Positions 54,154 to 63,738 of a stretch of DNA of 64,000 nucleotides are shown here, in pieces. The position numbers and the translations under genes are program-made. Numbering within the stretch: the first letter of the stretch is position 1; each line of letters starts with the position of its first letter. The stretch spans positions 1-64,000 of the forward strand of contig NZ_QGTQ01000035.1 in assembly GCF_003182255.1 (NCBI RefSeq), given 5' to 3'. The notes under the pieces were generated by a model that saw nothing but the letters and a program-made list of their open reading frames with translations, searched no databases and was not told where the DNA came from. This stretch comes from Paenibacillus cellulosilyticus (lineage in GTDB: Bacteria > Bacillota > Bacilli > Paenibacillales > Paenibacillaceae).

Positions 54154-55494
54154 TTATGGTGCGCTTATGGCGCTTAGTTCATAGCCTTGGATCTCGTCTG
54201 CCAGTGCTCCCGATAAGGCGATCGTTTGAACGCGACTGCTCCGACTTGGTGCTGTGAAGGACAGCCGCGACAGATTGTATCTCGATCGAATAATGACACT
54301 TACAGAGTAGCTGCCGTCCTTCCATACTGCTGCTGTTCCAAGCTGCTTCTCCAACCATGCAAGGGTCACCGATTGCAGACCAGCCGTGCGAGGTAAATAG
54401 TAAATATGTTTGACCATGCCGATGGCATCGGTTTGAAGGGTAACGTCCAGATAGTACAGCATGTTGTTTCGTTTGCTGGTTGGCTCACCTAATTGAGTTG
54501 CCGCTGCAGTTTGTTCCCCTGGTCGTATTCCGATGGATGGGAATGTCCCCTCATCTACAATGCCGCTGACGAATGCCCTTAATTTGACCCGGTCCGTGCT
54601 CGACTTCACCTTGACGACATTGCGTAGATGAACTAATTTCGATCCAAAAGTAACGGTGCCTGCGTCCTCGTCAATTGCTTTTAACGCGGTTTGATTGGAC
54701 TCCTCCTTTGTGCAATTTATTGCTGCCTCGCATAAGCCTAGAAACGCTCGTTGCTCATTATTCCACTGCTTCAGCAATGCCTCTGGCAGATCGCTCTTGT
54801 TGAAGAGCGTCGTATAGGGCTCGGCGCGTCCTCCATGACTCAAATTTCGCAGCGTGAGACTCCATCCACCACCTCGCCAGTTACCTAGTGCACTTAACAT
54901 GATGATATCGCCAGACGTTGTGCGGAATAGTCCATACTGACTCAGCACATGCAGGAAAAAAGGTTCCACCTCTCCGCTATCGCCCGGCAGAGGAACGATG
55001 TGCGAGCGAATGATTGTTGTGGATCCGTCCGTGAATTTGAACATCATGATGGCGCTGATCGGCACACCTTGGCATCCCGCTTCGACGCACGGAATATCGC
55101 TCATGAACGTCCGAACATACTCCACACCTGTATTGGTCGGATGCAGCACCGTATTCGTCATATAGCCGCTCGTTGCGAATTTGGCGCCGTACTTCGGATC
55201 GGTTGCTCCCTTGGAGCGCAGTGCTTCGAGAAGCTTAGCCTCCCCTTTGGCCACGTTGACGTATGCGCCTTCTTGGTCACCTGCTAGGTTAAGCTTCTTT
55301 GCTTTGTCTATGTAAGCTTTTGTTGTGTTTAAGAGACTAATGATGGGATCGGAACTGGCTGCAGCTTCTACTACGGACTCGGCCGATTGCAGCGGTACGA
55401 TGATGGTAATGAGCATGATGAGTGTGAGGAGGATTGCGATTCGTCTCGTGCGCAGGTTGCGTCTGGCTTTGGCGTTGGCTGGAATAGTTATCAT
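54154..55494 (-). CDS. secreted protein of unknown function
   Basis: A 446-residue exported protein. A basic N terminus (KARRNLRTRR) and hydrophobic segment (IAILLTLIMLITIIVPL) form a signal peptide or anchor. The rest has four Cys in two close pairs (PCVEAGC and CEAAINC) that may form disulfides, mixed alpha and beta pattern, and no recognised family. The start at 55494 has AGAGGG upstream; 24 codons further upstream are not signal-like. It ends close to the histidine phosphatase, convergently. Confidence 0.7.
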   Translation of the reverse strand: MITIPANAKARRNLRTRRIAILLTLIMLITIIVPLQSAESVVEAAASSDPIISLLNTTKAYIDKAKKLNLAGDQEGAYVNVAKGEAKLLEALRSKGATDPKYGAKFATSGYMTNTVLHPTNTGVEYVRTFMSDIPCVEAGCQGVPISAIMMFKFTDGSTTIIRSHIVPLPGDSGEVEPFFLHVLSQYGLFRTTSGDIIMLSALGNWRGGGWSLTLRNLSHGGRAEPYTTLFNKSDLPEALLKQWNNEQRAFLGLCEAAINCTKEESNQTALKAIDEDAGTVTFGSKLVHLRNVVKVKSSTDRVKLRAFVSGIVDEGTFPSIGIRPGEQTAAATQLGEPTSKRNNMLYYLDVTLQTDAIGMVKHIYYLPRTAGLQSVTLAWLEKQLGTAAVWKDGSYSVSVIIRSRYNLSRLSFTAPSRSSRVQTIALSGALADEIQGYELSAISAP

Positions 55495-55564
55495 GGGGGA
55501 TCCCTCTCTACCGGGTAAATTGGATATATATAGAAACGAACAGGTCCAGTGAATAGTTGCAAGC

Positions 55565-55604
55565 AAAAAGCCAATTGTGATAGCTAGCGCTTCACAATTG
55601 GCTT
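55565..55604 (-). terminator. minus-strand terminator at the left end of the palindrome array
   Basis: AAGCCAATTGTGA and TCACAATTGGCTT form a 13-pair stem; the minus-strand tail is GGCTTTTTGC. It would stop minus-strand transcripts coming from the array before the secreted-protein gene. Confidence 0.75.
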
Positions 55605-55639
55605 GAGGGCGGTTGCGAGGATACGGCGCTCAGCGCTCC

Positions 55640-56746
55640 ATATGGTGCAATTCTGCACCTCGTTGGCGAGGCTGCGGCGCTTGGCGCCTCATATGGTGCA
55701 TTTCTGCACCTCGTTGGTGCGGCTGCGGCGATTGACGCTCCATATGGTGCATTTATGCACCTCGTTGGCGAGGCTGCGGCGCTCGGCGCTCCATATGGTG
55801 CAATTCTGCACCTCGTTGGCGAGGCTACCCCGGCTTGCACTTTTGCACCTACGCGGCCCGTTTGCTCCGGCTGGCCGTGCCGTTGGTGCACTTTTGCACC
55901 TACAATGCACGTTTGCTCCGGTTGGCCGAGCCGTAGGTGCAATTCTGCACCTACGCGGCCCGTTTGCTCCGGCTCGCCGCGCCGTTGGTGCACTTTTGCA
56001 CCTACACTGCACGTTTGCTCCGGTTGGCCGCGCCGTAGGTGCACCTTTGCACCTACAAGGCCCGTTTGCTCCGGCTCGCCGCGCCGTAGGTGTAATTCTG
56101 CACCTACGCGGCCCGTTTGCTCCGGCTCGCCGCGCCGTTGGTGCACTTCGTTGGCGTGGCTGCGGCGCTCGGCGCCTCATATGGTGCATTTCTGCACTTC
56201 GTTGGCCAGTCTGCGGCGCTCGGCGCCTCATATGGTGCATTTCTGCACCTTGTTGACGTGGCTGCGGCGCTCGGCGCCTCATATGGTGCATTTCTGCACC
56301 TTGTTGGCGTGGCTACCCCGGCTTGCACTTTTGCACCTACACGGCCCGTTTGCACCGGCTGGCCGCTCCGTTGGTGCACTTTTGCACCTACAAGGCCCGT
56401 TTGCTCCGGCTCGCTGCGCTGTAGGTGCAATTCTGCACCTACGCGGCCCGTTTGCTCCGGCTCGCCGCGCCGTTGGTGCACTTTTGCACCTACACGGCCC
56501 GTTTGCTGCGGTTGGCCGCGCCGTAGGTGCACTTTTGCACCTACGCGGCCCGTTTGCGACGGCTGGCCGTGCCGTTGGTGCACTTTTGCACCTACGCAGC
56601 CCGCTTGCTCCGGCTCACCTCGCCGTTGGTGCACTTTTGCACCTACGCGACCCGTTTGCTCCGGTTGGCCGCGCCGTAGGTGCACTTTTGCACCTACGCG
56701 GCCCGAGTGCGACGCTCAGCGCCCCATGGGGTGCATTTCTGCACCA
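55640..56746. repeat. 51-bp tandem array of palindromes
   Basis: About 1.1 kb built from the palindrome GGTGCA-N4-TGCACC recurring every 51 bases. Starts of clear copies: 55644, 55695, 55746, 55797; 55885, 55936, 55987, 56038, 56089; 56183, 56234, 56285; 56373, 56424, 56475, 56526, 56577, 56628, 56679, 56730. The 35-base spacers are of two kinds: A (ending GCGCTCGGCGCCTCATAT or similar) and B (with CGGCCCGTTTGCTCCGGCT). The order is A block, junction, B block, A block, same junction, B block. In type B the palindrome extends to CGTAGGTGCA/TGCACCTACG, and the spacers themselves fold. Long open frames on both strands come from the period being a multiple of three. Confidence 0.92.
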
Positions 56747-56775
56747 TGTCCCTCTACATCCACAGCGCCAAACGC

Positions 56776-56802
56776 AAAAAAGAGGCGCAGCTCTGCACCT
56801 CT
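56776..56802 (-). terminator. terminator of the MFS gene, built from the array motif
   Basis: AGAGGCGCAG and CTGCACCTCT pair with one mismatch, with six T on the minus strand. It shares the TGCACCTC core of the neighbouring array. Confidence 0.8.
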
Positions 56803-56820
56803 CTCACAGCTTTGCCCCAC

Positions 56821-58164
56821 TCACCGCGCAGCCGGGCGCAACGTACCGTCGCCCTGCGGCTGCGGCTTGCGGTTCACGTGGCGGTGCGTGTAGAACAGCA
56901 GCAGCGCGATGAGTGCGCTGATCGTGCCAAGCAGGAACACGGCGTTAACGCCCCATAAGTCGAATGCGTGGCCGAACATAAGCGGCCCAAGCATCCGGCC
57001 GACGTTGCTCAAGCCGCCGTTCAAGCCCATGTAGAACGGCGCATTGGCACCTGTCCGCTCCGAGAGATAGGTTAGAATCGCGGGCAGCAGCAGCATTTCG
57101 CCGAATGTCGCGAGAATCATGCCGATCACCAGGTACACATAATGCGCATGGAATGCGAAAATGAACAAACACCCAAGCAGCGTGAACAGCGAGCTGACCA
57201 GCATTTGCTTGCTGATCGTATTCCCCAGCCTCCGCCGCTTCAACCAGCTTGTAATGGGCTGTCCAATTACAATGACTATGCCGTTTACCGTCCAGAGCAG
57301 GCTGTACAAATCCATGCCAAGCCCGTTCTCCTCCATGTACGGAGCGACGCCCGTCGACCACTGCTGGAACGTGATCCAGTAGAACATCGAGCCGAGCGAG
57401 AGATACAAGTACAGATTAACGTTCCGCAGCAGCGCTCTACGATTGTAAGTATGCTTGTCCGCTAAAGTCGCAGTGGAAGCAGCCGCTGTCGATTCATTTT
57501 CCGCAGAATCCGCACGACCCGCCCCACGAATGAACACGAATAGGAATATAGCAAACAGCAGCAGCGTCCCGCCGGTCAGCGCATACGTGAGCGAGAACGA
57601 CACCGCTGCAACCAAACCGCCTACAGCTGCGCCGACCGATACGCCGAAGTTGTTGCACACGTACATGACGTTGTACAGCTCGCGGCGATGTTCCTTCCAG
57701 CGAAAGCCGACATAGGCATTCATCGCCGGCATCGCCACGCCATTCGCGAAGCCGAACAAGCTGAGGCAGACGATGTAGAGCGGCCAACTATCCGTCGCTG
57801 CGATGAGCAATAACAATAACGAGGCGATGACGAAGGAGCCGGCGATCATATTTTTCGGACCGACACGGTAATAGAGCTGCCCGCCTACCAGTTGTCCGAA
57901 GACGCTGAACAGCGACTGAAAGAAAACGACCATGCCGGCATCGCCATACGACTGCCCGAGCACATTGTGCACATAGAACGTCGTCAGCGGCCACATGATC
58001 GCCATCCCAACCGAATTGGCAAAGCTGGCAGCTAAGAAGGAAATCGCGTCTCTCGGAAGTTTGCGCAGAGAGGAAAGATCAAGCGAAGGAAAAAGTTTTT
58101 TGATGCCTAACAAGATGTTCACCAGATTTCGTCGTAGTCGTAATAGCGCAAAGCGCGATCCCAC
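56821..58164 (-). CDS. major facilitator superfamily transporter
   Basis: A 447-residue permease with about 12 membrane helices and a long central cytoplasmic loop (ADSAENESTAAASTATLADK). The intracellular loop 2 region contains YYRVGPKNMIAG. The C-terminal tail is basic. The family includes drug and sugar exporters; the substrate is not evident. The start is uncertain: GTG at 58164, or TTG at 58113, which has GGTGA five bases upstream. It follows the sugar isomerase-like gene in the same direction. Confidence 0.85.
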   Translation of the reverse strand: MGSRFALLRLRRNLVNILLGIKKLFPSLDLSSLRKLPRDAISFLAASFANSVGMAIMWPLTTFYVHNVLGQSYGDAGMVVFFQSLFSVFGQLVGGQLYYRVGPKNMIAGSFVIASLLLLLIAATDSWPLYIVCLSLFGFANGVAMPAMNAYVGFRWKEHRRELYNVMYVCNNFGVSVGAAVGGLVAAVSFSLTYALTGGTLLLFAIFLFVFIRGAGRADSAENESTAAASTATLADKHTYNRRALLRNVNLYLYLSLGSMFYWITFQQWSTGVAPYMEENGLGMDLYSLLWTVNGIVIVIGQPITSWLKRRRLGNTISKQMLVSSLFTLLGCLFIFAFHAHYVYLVIGMILATFGEMLLLPAILTYLSERTGANAPFYMGLNGGLSNVGRMLGPLMFGHAFDLWGVNAVFLLGTISALIALLLFYTHRHVNRKPQPQGDGTLRPAAR

Positions 58165-58201
58165 TATTGTAACAAGCGCTCGCTATTCCGACAGCAGGAA
58201 A

Positions 58202-59041
58202 TCAATGAGAACTCACAATTGCATCTGCAATCCGCTGAATCCCCTCCCACACATCGCCATCCTGGTCAAAAATAACCGAGATCGGCGCCACGCTCCCATT
58301 CGCCGAAGCAATCGCTACGTTCCGCCGCAGCTCCTCCTCGTCGAACGAACCGTCCGCCAGATAGACGGGCTTCGCATGTATCGAATGCGCGATGCGCGCA
58401 CCATAAGCGATAGCTGCTTCCTTCTCATCCGGCTGCATGTTGCCGAAGTCAACGATCGTGCGAATTCTGCTGCCCGCCGCCTCCATGACTGCTTGCCAGT
58501 TCGCCAGCGTCGACGTCAGCTCGCGGAAATTTTCGGTCACAACCTGCACACCACGCTCTGCGCCATAACGAAGCAGCCGCTGCAAGGACGCCGCACTGCG
58601 CGCAATCGCCACAGCATCACCCGTCTGCTGCTCGCCGGCAACGACCCGAACCGCCGCCGCTCCAAGCTTCTCCGCAATATCGATCCATCTACCAATCAAC
58701 TGCTCATCCGCTGAACGTCTCACCGGATCGGGCGAAGACAGGTCGCCATAGTCAATAAGCAGCGTATGAAGCGTCACGCCAGCAGTCTGGAACGCATCTC
58801 TCAACTGCGCTAGATATGGCTCTTCTACTTTTGGAAGGTGAAAGTGGCACAGCTCCAAGTAACGGAATCCCCTCTCGGCAACCGCTTGTGGAAGATCCAG
58901 CAGCGTAATAACGGCGTCTCCCTCTTCCTCATGGATGACGGGTCTTGAAGTAGACGCGTCCCACACCGTCCAGCGGCTCAATCCGAGCAATCGATGCACA
59001 CTCCAGCTGCTAAGCGATAATCTCTCTTGATACAAGGGCAT
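58202..59041 (-). CDS. sugar phosphate isomerase/epimerase-like TIM barrel
   Basis: A 279-residue AP endonuclease 2/xylose isomerase-like barrel. Conserved parts are GFRYLELCHFHLP, HTLLIDYGDLSSPD, VVTENFRELTSTLANW and TIVDFGNMQPDEKEA, which carry the metal-binding Glu and Asp. The substrate is unknown. AAGGAGG is only two bases before the ATG at 59041, but eight bases before TTG at 59035, so the latter may be the true start. Its position between an MFS gene and xylan genes suggests a sugar role. Confidence 0.82.
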   Translation of the reverse strand: MPLYQERLSLSSWSVHRLLGLSRWTVWDASTSRPVIHEEEGDAVITLLDLPQAVAERGFRYLELCHFHLPKVEEPYLAQLRDAFQTAGVTLHTLLIDYGDLSSPDPVRRSADEQLIGRWIDIAEKLGAAAVRVVAGEQQTGDAVAIARSAASLQRLLRYGAERGVQVVTENFRELTSTLANWQAVMEAAGSRIRTIVDFGNMQPDEKEAAIAYGARIAHSIHAKPVYLADGSFDEEELRRNVAIASANGSVAPISVIFDQDGDVWEGIQRIADAIVSSH

Positions 59042-59260
59042 TCCCTCCTTACGTGTGTACAGCTTGGTCATCACGAGATGTTCCTTGATGCCTAACATTT
59101 TTTCAACAAAATGTGCTTGTTTGTACAATAACATCAAGATAGATGAAATGTAAGAGGAGAGCTATGCCCATTTGTAAGGAAACGCTATGCGATTTTGTCA
59201 TTTGTTGCCTACAACCATACAAAACCACATCTATTCATTAAAATATTGTAAACAACAAGC

Positions 59261-59294
59261 AAGACCCCTGACCAGCGATGGGCCGAGGGGTCTT
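59261..59294 (-). terminator. terminator of the xylan operon
   Basis: AAGACCCCT and AGGGGTCTT arms; moderate T content after it on the minus strand. Confidence 0.65.
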
Positions 59295-59301
59295 AGTCCG
59301 T

Positions 59302-61365
59302 TTAATAGATCGTCCGATCCAGCGCATCGCTGATGCCGGATTTACGAAGATAATACGTATTGATGCGATCGCGCCATTCCTTCGCATGCTCCGCCTGCTC
59401 CGCGAACCGGTCGCCAGCCAGCTTGAACGTCTCGGTATCGATCCGCCCCTCCAGCTCGTTCCAGCTGCGCAGCATCTGTTCCGCCTGCTCCACACCTTCG
59501 AAATGCGTATCATAAATATGCTGAATGACCGTTTTGCCCGAGTGCAGCACATGCGTGTACGGAACGTGGTGGAAAAACAGCAGCAGCTCATCCGGGCACG
59601 ATTCGAGCGTTCCATAGATCGATGCATTCGGCTCACGATACTGCCCTGCATAGCCCGTTCCCGTAGCCAAGGTGCGGTCAACACCCATTCCTTTGCAATC
59701 GGAGAAATGGTACGTGCCCCACTTCGAATACTCGTATCCATCCACGTCGGGACCGTAATGATGATTCGGGCTCACCATCCAGCCTACGCCAAGCGGCGCC
59801 GTATACGATTCATAGATGCTCCACGAGCCCATCAGCAGGCTGACAACCGTGCTAACAACATGCTCATCGCTGCCGAATGTCAGACGCGTCCATTCCTCTG
59901 CGATCGCAGCCGCGCTCAGCTCTGGATTCCATGCGAGGCGGCCATAGCCATACAGGTTCGCCTGCGTCAGCGGGTGCCCCGTCCAGTTGGCATTATCTCC
60001 GATGTTGGACACCGCTGCGAAGCCGCTATGCTTGTACCCGAACATCGAGCCGTCGACAACCTGCTTCACATACGAGCCTTCGCCCTTCGCATACGTGTCG
60101 AAGTCGAGCACTTCTTTCCACTGCGGCACGAGATAGCACAGATGGCGGGCCTGCCCCGTATATTCCTGCGCAATCTGGAACTCCATCATGCAGTTGGTTG
60201 CAGGGAGTGCGCCGAACAGCGGCGAAACCGGCTCACGCACCTGGAAGTCCATCGGACCATTTTTAATTTGCAAAATAACGTTATCCATAAACCGGCCATC
60301 CAGCGGCTTAAAATGATCGTACGCCGCGCGCGCCCGGTCCGTCTTGCGGTCACGCCAGTCCTGCTTGCAGTTGTAGACGAAGCAGCGCCAGATGACGAGT
60401 CCGCCGTGCGGCAGCAGCGCCTCCGCCAGCATATTCGAGCCGTCCGCATGATCGCGTCCGTACGTGAACGGACCTGGACGATTCTCCGAATCGGCTTTCA
60501 CGAGGAAGCCGCCGAAGTCCGGAATCACCTTGTACAGCTCATCCGCCTTCGCTTTCCACCAGGCCTTCACATCCGCATCCAATGGATCTGCAGTCGTCAA
60601 TTCCCCCGTCTCGATTGGGCTGGCATAGTTGACGCTCAGGAACAGCTTGATCGCATAACGGCGGAAAATCCCCGCAATACGAGCGATATCCGGCAGGAAC
60701 CGCTCCGTAATGAAATACGTTTCATGATGATGCACGTTTACATTGTTAATCGCGATCGCATTGAGACCCGATGAAGCAAGCAGACGAGCGTAATCTTCGA
60801 CGCGGGTAAGGTCGGATTTGATCGTATTATTTTCATAAAAAATCGACTGGCCCGCATAACCGCGCTCCACGCTGCCGTCAATATTGTCCCATTGATTGAT
60901 CATCCGAATCGTATTAACTGGACGCTCAACGATGTCCAGCTCGTCGATCGATGCCCCCGTCGCAATCAATCTTAATAGATGGAATACGCCATAGAGCACG
61001 CCTGCCGGCTGCTCGGCACCGATCGCAATAATGCCGCTCTCCGCATCCGTACGAATCGCGAACCCTTCAGCACCCGTATCAAGCTGTGCGCCGCTGTCTC
61101 CGAAGACGCGCGCAATCGACTCATTGCCTCCGCTGAATGTGCCGATCGCAATGCAGCCGCTGCCGCTATCACACGAGGAACGAGCAGCAAGTGTTACGCC
61201 CAGCATACGCTCGAGTCCACGCTTCAGCTCAGCAGCCGCAGTCGCAATCACTTCGGACGCCTCCGTTACGATCATGCAGCCGGACCAACGGCTAACTGCT
61301 TCTATTCGCAGCACATCCGTTAACTGCGGGTAACGGAGCCACGCCTCATATCCGATTGTGCTCAT
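59302..61365 (-). CDS. aguA: alpha-glucuronidase, GH67
   Basis: A 687-residue intracellular GH67 enzyme that removes 4-O-methylglucuronic acid from the end of aldouronic acids derived from xylan. Family landmarks include [42 protein letters not shown] and [24 protein letters not shown], covering the substrate-binding and acid/base residues. No signal peptide, as expected. It starts two bases after the beta-xylosidase stop, so they form an operon. GGCGGCGCATAAGG precedes the ATG. Confidence 0.96.
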   Translation of the reverse strand: MSTIGYEAWLRYPQLTDVLRIEAVSRWSGCMIVTEASEVIATAAAELKRGLERMLGVTLAARSSCDSGSGCIAIGTFSGGNESIARVFGDSGAQLDTGAEGFAIRTDAESGIIAIGAEQPAGVLYGVFHLLRLIATGASIDELDIVERPVNTIRMINQWDNIDGSVERGYAGQSIFYENNTIKSDLTRVEDYARLLASSGLNAIAINNVNVHHHETYFITERFLPDIARIAGIFRRYAIKLFLSVNYASPIETGELTTADPLDADVKAWWKAKADELYKVIPDFGGFLVKADSENRPGPFTYGRDHADGSNMLAEALLPHGGLVIWRCFVYNCKQDWRDRKTDRARAAYDHFKPLDGRFMDNVILQIKNGPMDFQVREPVSPLFGALPATNCMMEFQIAQEYTGQARHLCYLVPQWKEVLDFDTYAKGEGSYVKQVVDGSMFGYKHSGFAAVSNIGDNANWTGHPLTQANLYGYGRLAWNPELSAAAIAEEWTRLTFGSDEHVVSTVVSLLMGSWSIYESYTAPLGVGWMVSPNHHYGPDVDGYEYSKWGTYHFSDCKGMGVDRTLATGTGYAGQYREPNASIYGTLESCPDELLLFFHHVPYTHVLHSGKTVIQHIYDTHFEGVEQAEQMLRSWNELEGRIDTETFKLAGDRFAEQAEHAKEWRDRINTYYLRKSGISDALDRTIY

Positions 61366-61367
61366 CC

Positions 61368-63587
61368 TTATGCGCCGCCTCTCACCAGTTGTTTGCCGTT
61401 CCCTTGCGCTTCAAGCAGCCACAAAATCGCGGTTACGCCGCGAGGGTAATATTTGCTGCCAATAATATGGCCGGATAAAATCTGGTCGCTCCAAGCCCAG
61501 TACGACAGCTCCGGATGGAGCAGCCACTCGACATGCGCAGCATCTGCCGCCTTGCCCTGTTCGTCCCACGACATGCCCAGCACTTCACGCGCGATGAACT
61601 GAGAAAGGTAGATTTTGCTCAGCCACGAGTTATTGCTCGTAGACGACAGCTTCCAAGCCCCGTTCTCGAATAGGCAGGTTCCTGGTACAAGCACCGTCTC
61701 CAAATGCTGCTTCAACGCACTCAAGTAATCGGCGAATCGGCCGTTCGGATCAAGCGCTTCTGAGCAGCCTGTAAAATACGGGAACACGAGTCCTTCGATC
61801 GCCGGAATGATGCGGGAGTCGTTGTTCTCCCCGATAACTGCTGGGATGTAGCCGTCCTTCGTCATCGCTGCCGTAATGGAAGCCGCGCACTTGTCCGCTT
61901 GTGCAATGGCTGCTGCTGCAAGTGATTCCTTGCCCATGCGCAGGAAGAACGTTTCGAGTCCCACATACGCTGCCCAGCATTTGCCCGCCAAGTAGATGTT
62001 GTTACGGGACTGACCAAGCGATACATCCAAGCTGTCATACGTTGAGATTTCCGCACCGCCCTGCGTACGCGAGCTGTCCAAGCCCATCAAGCCGTTGCGC
62101 TTCTCTGCATCAGGGTGGTCACGGTTGACCATACTCTCGAAGCACTGCTCGACAACAGGCAGCATCGTAGTTACGAACTCCTCGTCTTTCGTCTGTTCCA
62201 CGTACACAAGCGCGCAGCAGAGCCAGTTCACAAGCTCTTCGTGGCTCATGTAGGAGAAGCAGTCGTCAATGCCCGCCAGCTCATACGCCGAATGCTGCGG
62301 ACGAGAGAAAACGTTCGCGACGCCAATATCATGCGTGAAGGCAATGCCGCCCGGATATTCGCGATCGTCGCCCGGCAGCCTTACCTTGTCTACATAGCTG
62401 TATCGTTTCACGAACAGTTCCAGCTCATTGCGCACCGTCCACGGGTTCAGCATCAGCTCGTAGAACAGTTGGTCAGCCGTCAAATCGAGCGTGTTCATCA
62501 TTCGGTATTCGCCTTCGTTGACGATCCAGATGGGTTCGCCATCCGCGTCCAGCAGCTGCGTGCTGCCATAGTAGCTGTGGATCGCATGCGCCAGCATGAA
62601 CGTTTGATCGTCGGAAAGTCGCTGCGAAGCGCGCTCCAAGCGAGTATCCGCCTCATAACAAGCTGCGGTCAACGTGTCGAAACGATCAAGCGCGAACGCT
62701 GCAACCGATTCAATATTACGGAACAGCTTCGCATAATAATAGGAAGCGTCGATGCCTGACGTCACAATGCCGCCGCGGTAGAAGCATAACGCGAATTGGA
62801 ATGTCCGCTTCTCGCCAGCAGGTACTCGCATGAGCAGCGCGCCCGTTCCGCCAAGTCCAAATGTATAGTTATGAGCAAGCTCAACATCTAATATCTTCTC
62901 CATCGTAAAACCAAGCGCCGGCGTCACATCCGCATCACGTGTTGCGATAGCCGTCAGACGTCCTTGTCCGACACCGTTAATGCGACCGCTTGCCGAATCA
63001 CCGTCGAGGATTCGCATGGAGCTGTATGGATCGTTGCCTTCGTAACCGAAAAACGCTCTGCGCTCCTGTTCACCAGCCGTGTTATCGATTGTCACTTCAG
63101 CGAATACAGCCGGTACGATCGCTTCCTTCAGCTGCGCCTCATCACCCTTGCCCGGCTCCGGTACGGAGCGAACCGGCGAATAGAGGCGGAACGTCAGGTC
63201 ACCCGCCTGCCACGTGTCTGTTCCTGCCGTGAATGTACGCTTGATCGCTTCGTCTGCGAAAGGCACGATAACCGAGCGGGCTGGAGCAGAAACTGTCGTG
63301 ATCGGGATTACAACACCATCTGCGACTTCAATGCCCGCTTCCTTACCCTTTTCATCAAACTTCTCCACATCATAACGAGCGCTGGCATCCTCGACCGCCT
63401 CGAAGAAAGGCAGTGCCTCATACTTGCTGCCGTCGCGCGATTGTAATCCGATATAAATATTCTGGTCTGCAGGCTTGCCCAGCTCTACGCCGAAGCCCCC
63501 GCTTTTCCCTTTAAATCCAAGTGTAAAGCTTGCGAATGCCCCGATCGGAGCATGATGTGCATTAAAGAACAGGTTGTTAGCCGACAA
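61368..63587 (-). CDS. xynB: beta-xylosidase, GH52
   Basis: A 739-residue GH52 enzyme releasing xylose from xylo-oligosaccharides with retention. The sequence follows the known Geobacillus enzyme closely: [20 protein letters not shown] at the start, the nucleophile Glu in [13 protein letters not shown], and the acid/base Asp in [17 protein letters not shown] at 63587 is chosen, with AAAGGGG eight bases upstream and the family N terminus starting directly after; the frame to 63659 is not conserved. It lies upstream of aguA in a two-gene operon. Confidence 0.96.
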   Translation of the reverse strand: MSANNLFFNAHHAPIGAFASFTLGFKGKSGGFGVELGKPADQNIYIGLQSRDGSKYEALPFFEAVEDASARYDVEKFDEKGKEAGIEVADGVVIPITTVSAPARSVIVPFADEAIKRTFTAGTDTWQAGDLTFRLYSPVRSVPEPGKGDEAQLKEAIVPAVFAEVTIDNTAGEQERRAFFGYEGNDPYSSMRILDGDSASGRINGVGQGRLTAIATRDADVTPALGFTMEKILDVELAHNYTFGLGGTGALLMRVPAGEKRTFQFALCFYRGGIVTSGIDASYYYAKLFRNIESVAAFALDRFDTLTAACYEADTRLERASQRLSDDQTFMLAHAIHSYYGSTQLLDADGEPIWIVNEGEYRMMNTLDLTADQLFYELMLNPWTVRNELELFVKRYSYVDKVRLPGDDREYPGGIAFTHDIGVANVFSRPQHSAYELAGIDDCFSYMSHEELVNWLCCALVYVEQTKDEEFVTTMLPVVEQCFESMVNRDHPDAEKRNGLMGLDSSRTQGGAEISTYDSLDVSLGQSRNNIYLAGKCWAAYVGLETFFLRMGKESLAAAAIAQADKCAASITAAMTKDGYIPAVIGENNDSRIIPAIEGLVFPYFTGCSEALDPNGRFADYLSALKQHLETVLVPGTCLFENGAWKLSSTSNNSWLSKIYLSQFIAREVLGMSWDEQGKAADAAHVEWLLHPELSYWAWSDQILSGHIIGSKYYPRGVTAILWLLEAQGNGKQLVRGGA

Positions 63588-63738
63588 TTGTGTATCCCCT
63601 TTCAAAACGCTGGCTTTTCCCCATACTAGCATGCATCTCTTACCCAAGAACATTGACAAATCGGGCTAATATTTATCCAAATCGCGCTAGATGCGTTATA
63701 CTCGATACATAACAACTTGTTAGGAGGCGTTACGATCC

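Noticed and set aside
55640-56746. CRISPR array
   Set aside because: The short repeat is a palindrome of 16 bases and the spacers fall into two conserved classes rather than being unique. No cas genes are nearby.
55755-56912. Long plus-strand reading frame of 385 codons across the palindrome array
   Set aside because: It exists because the repeat period is a multiple of three. It has Cys/Arg-rich artificial composition, no ribosome site, and runs into the antisense strand of the MFS gene.
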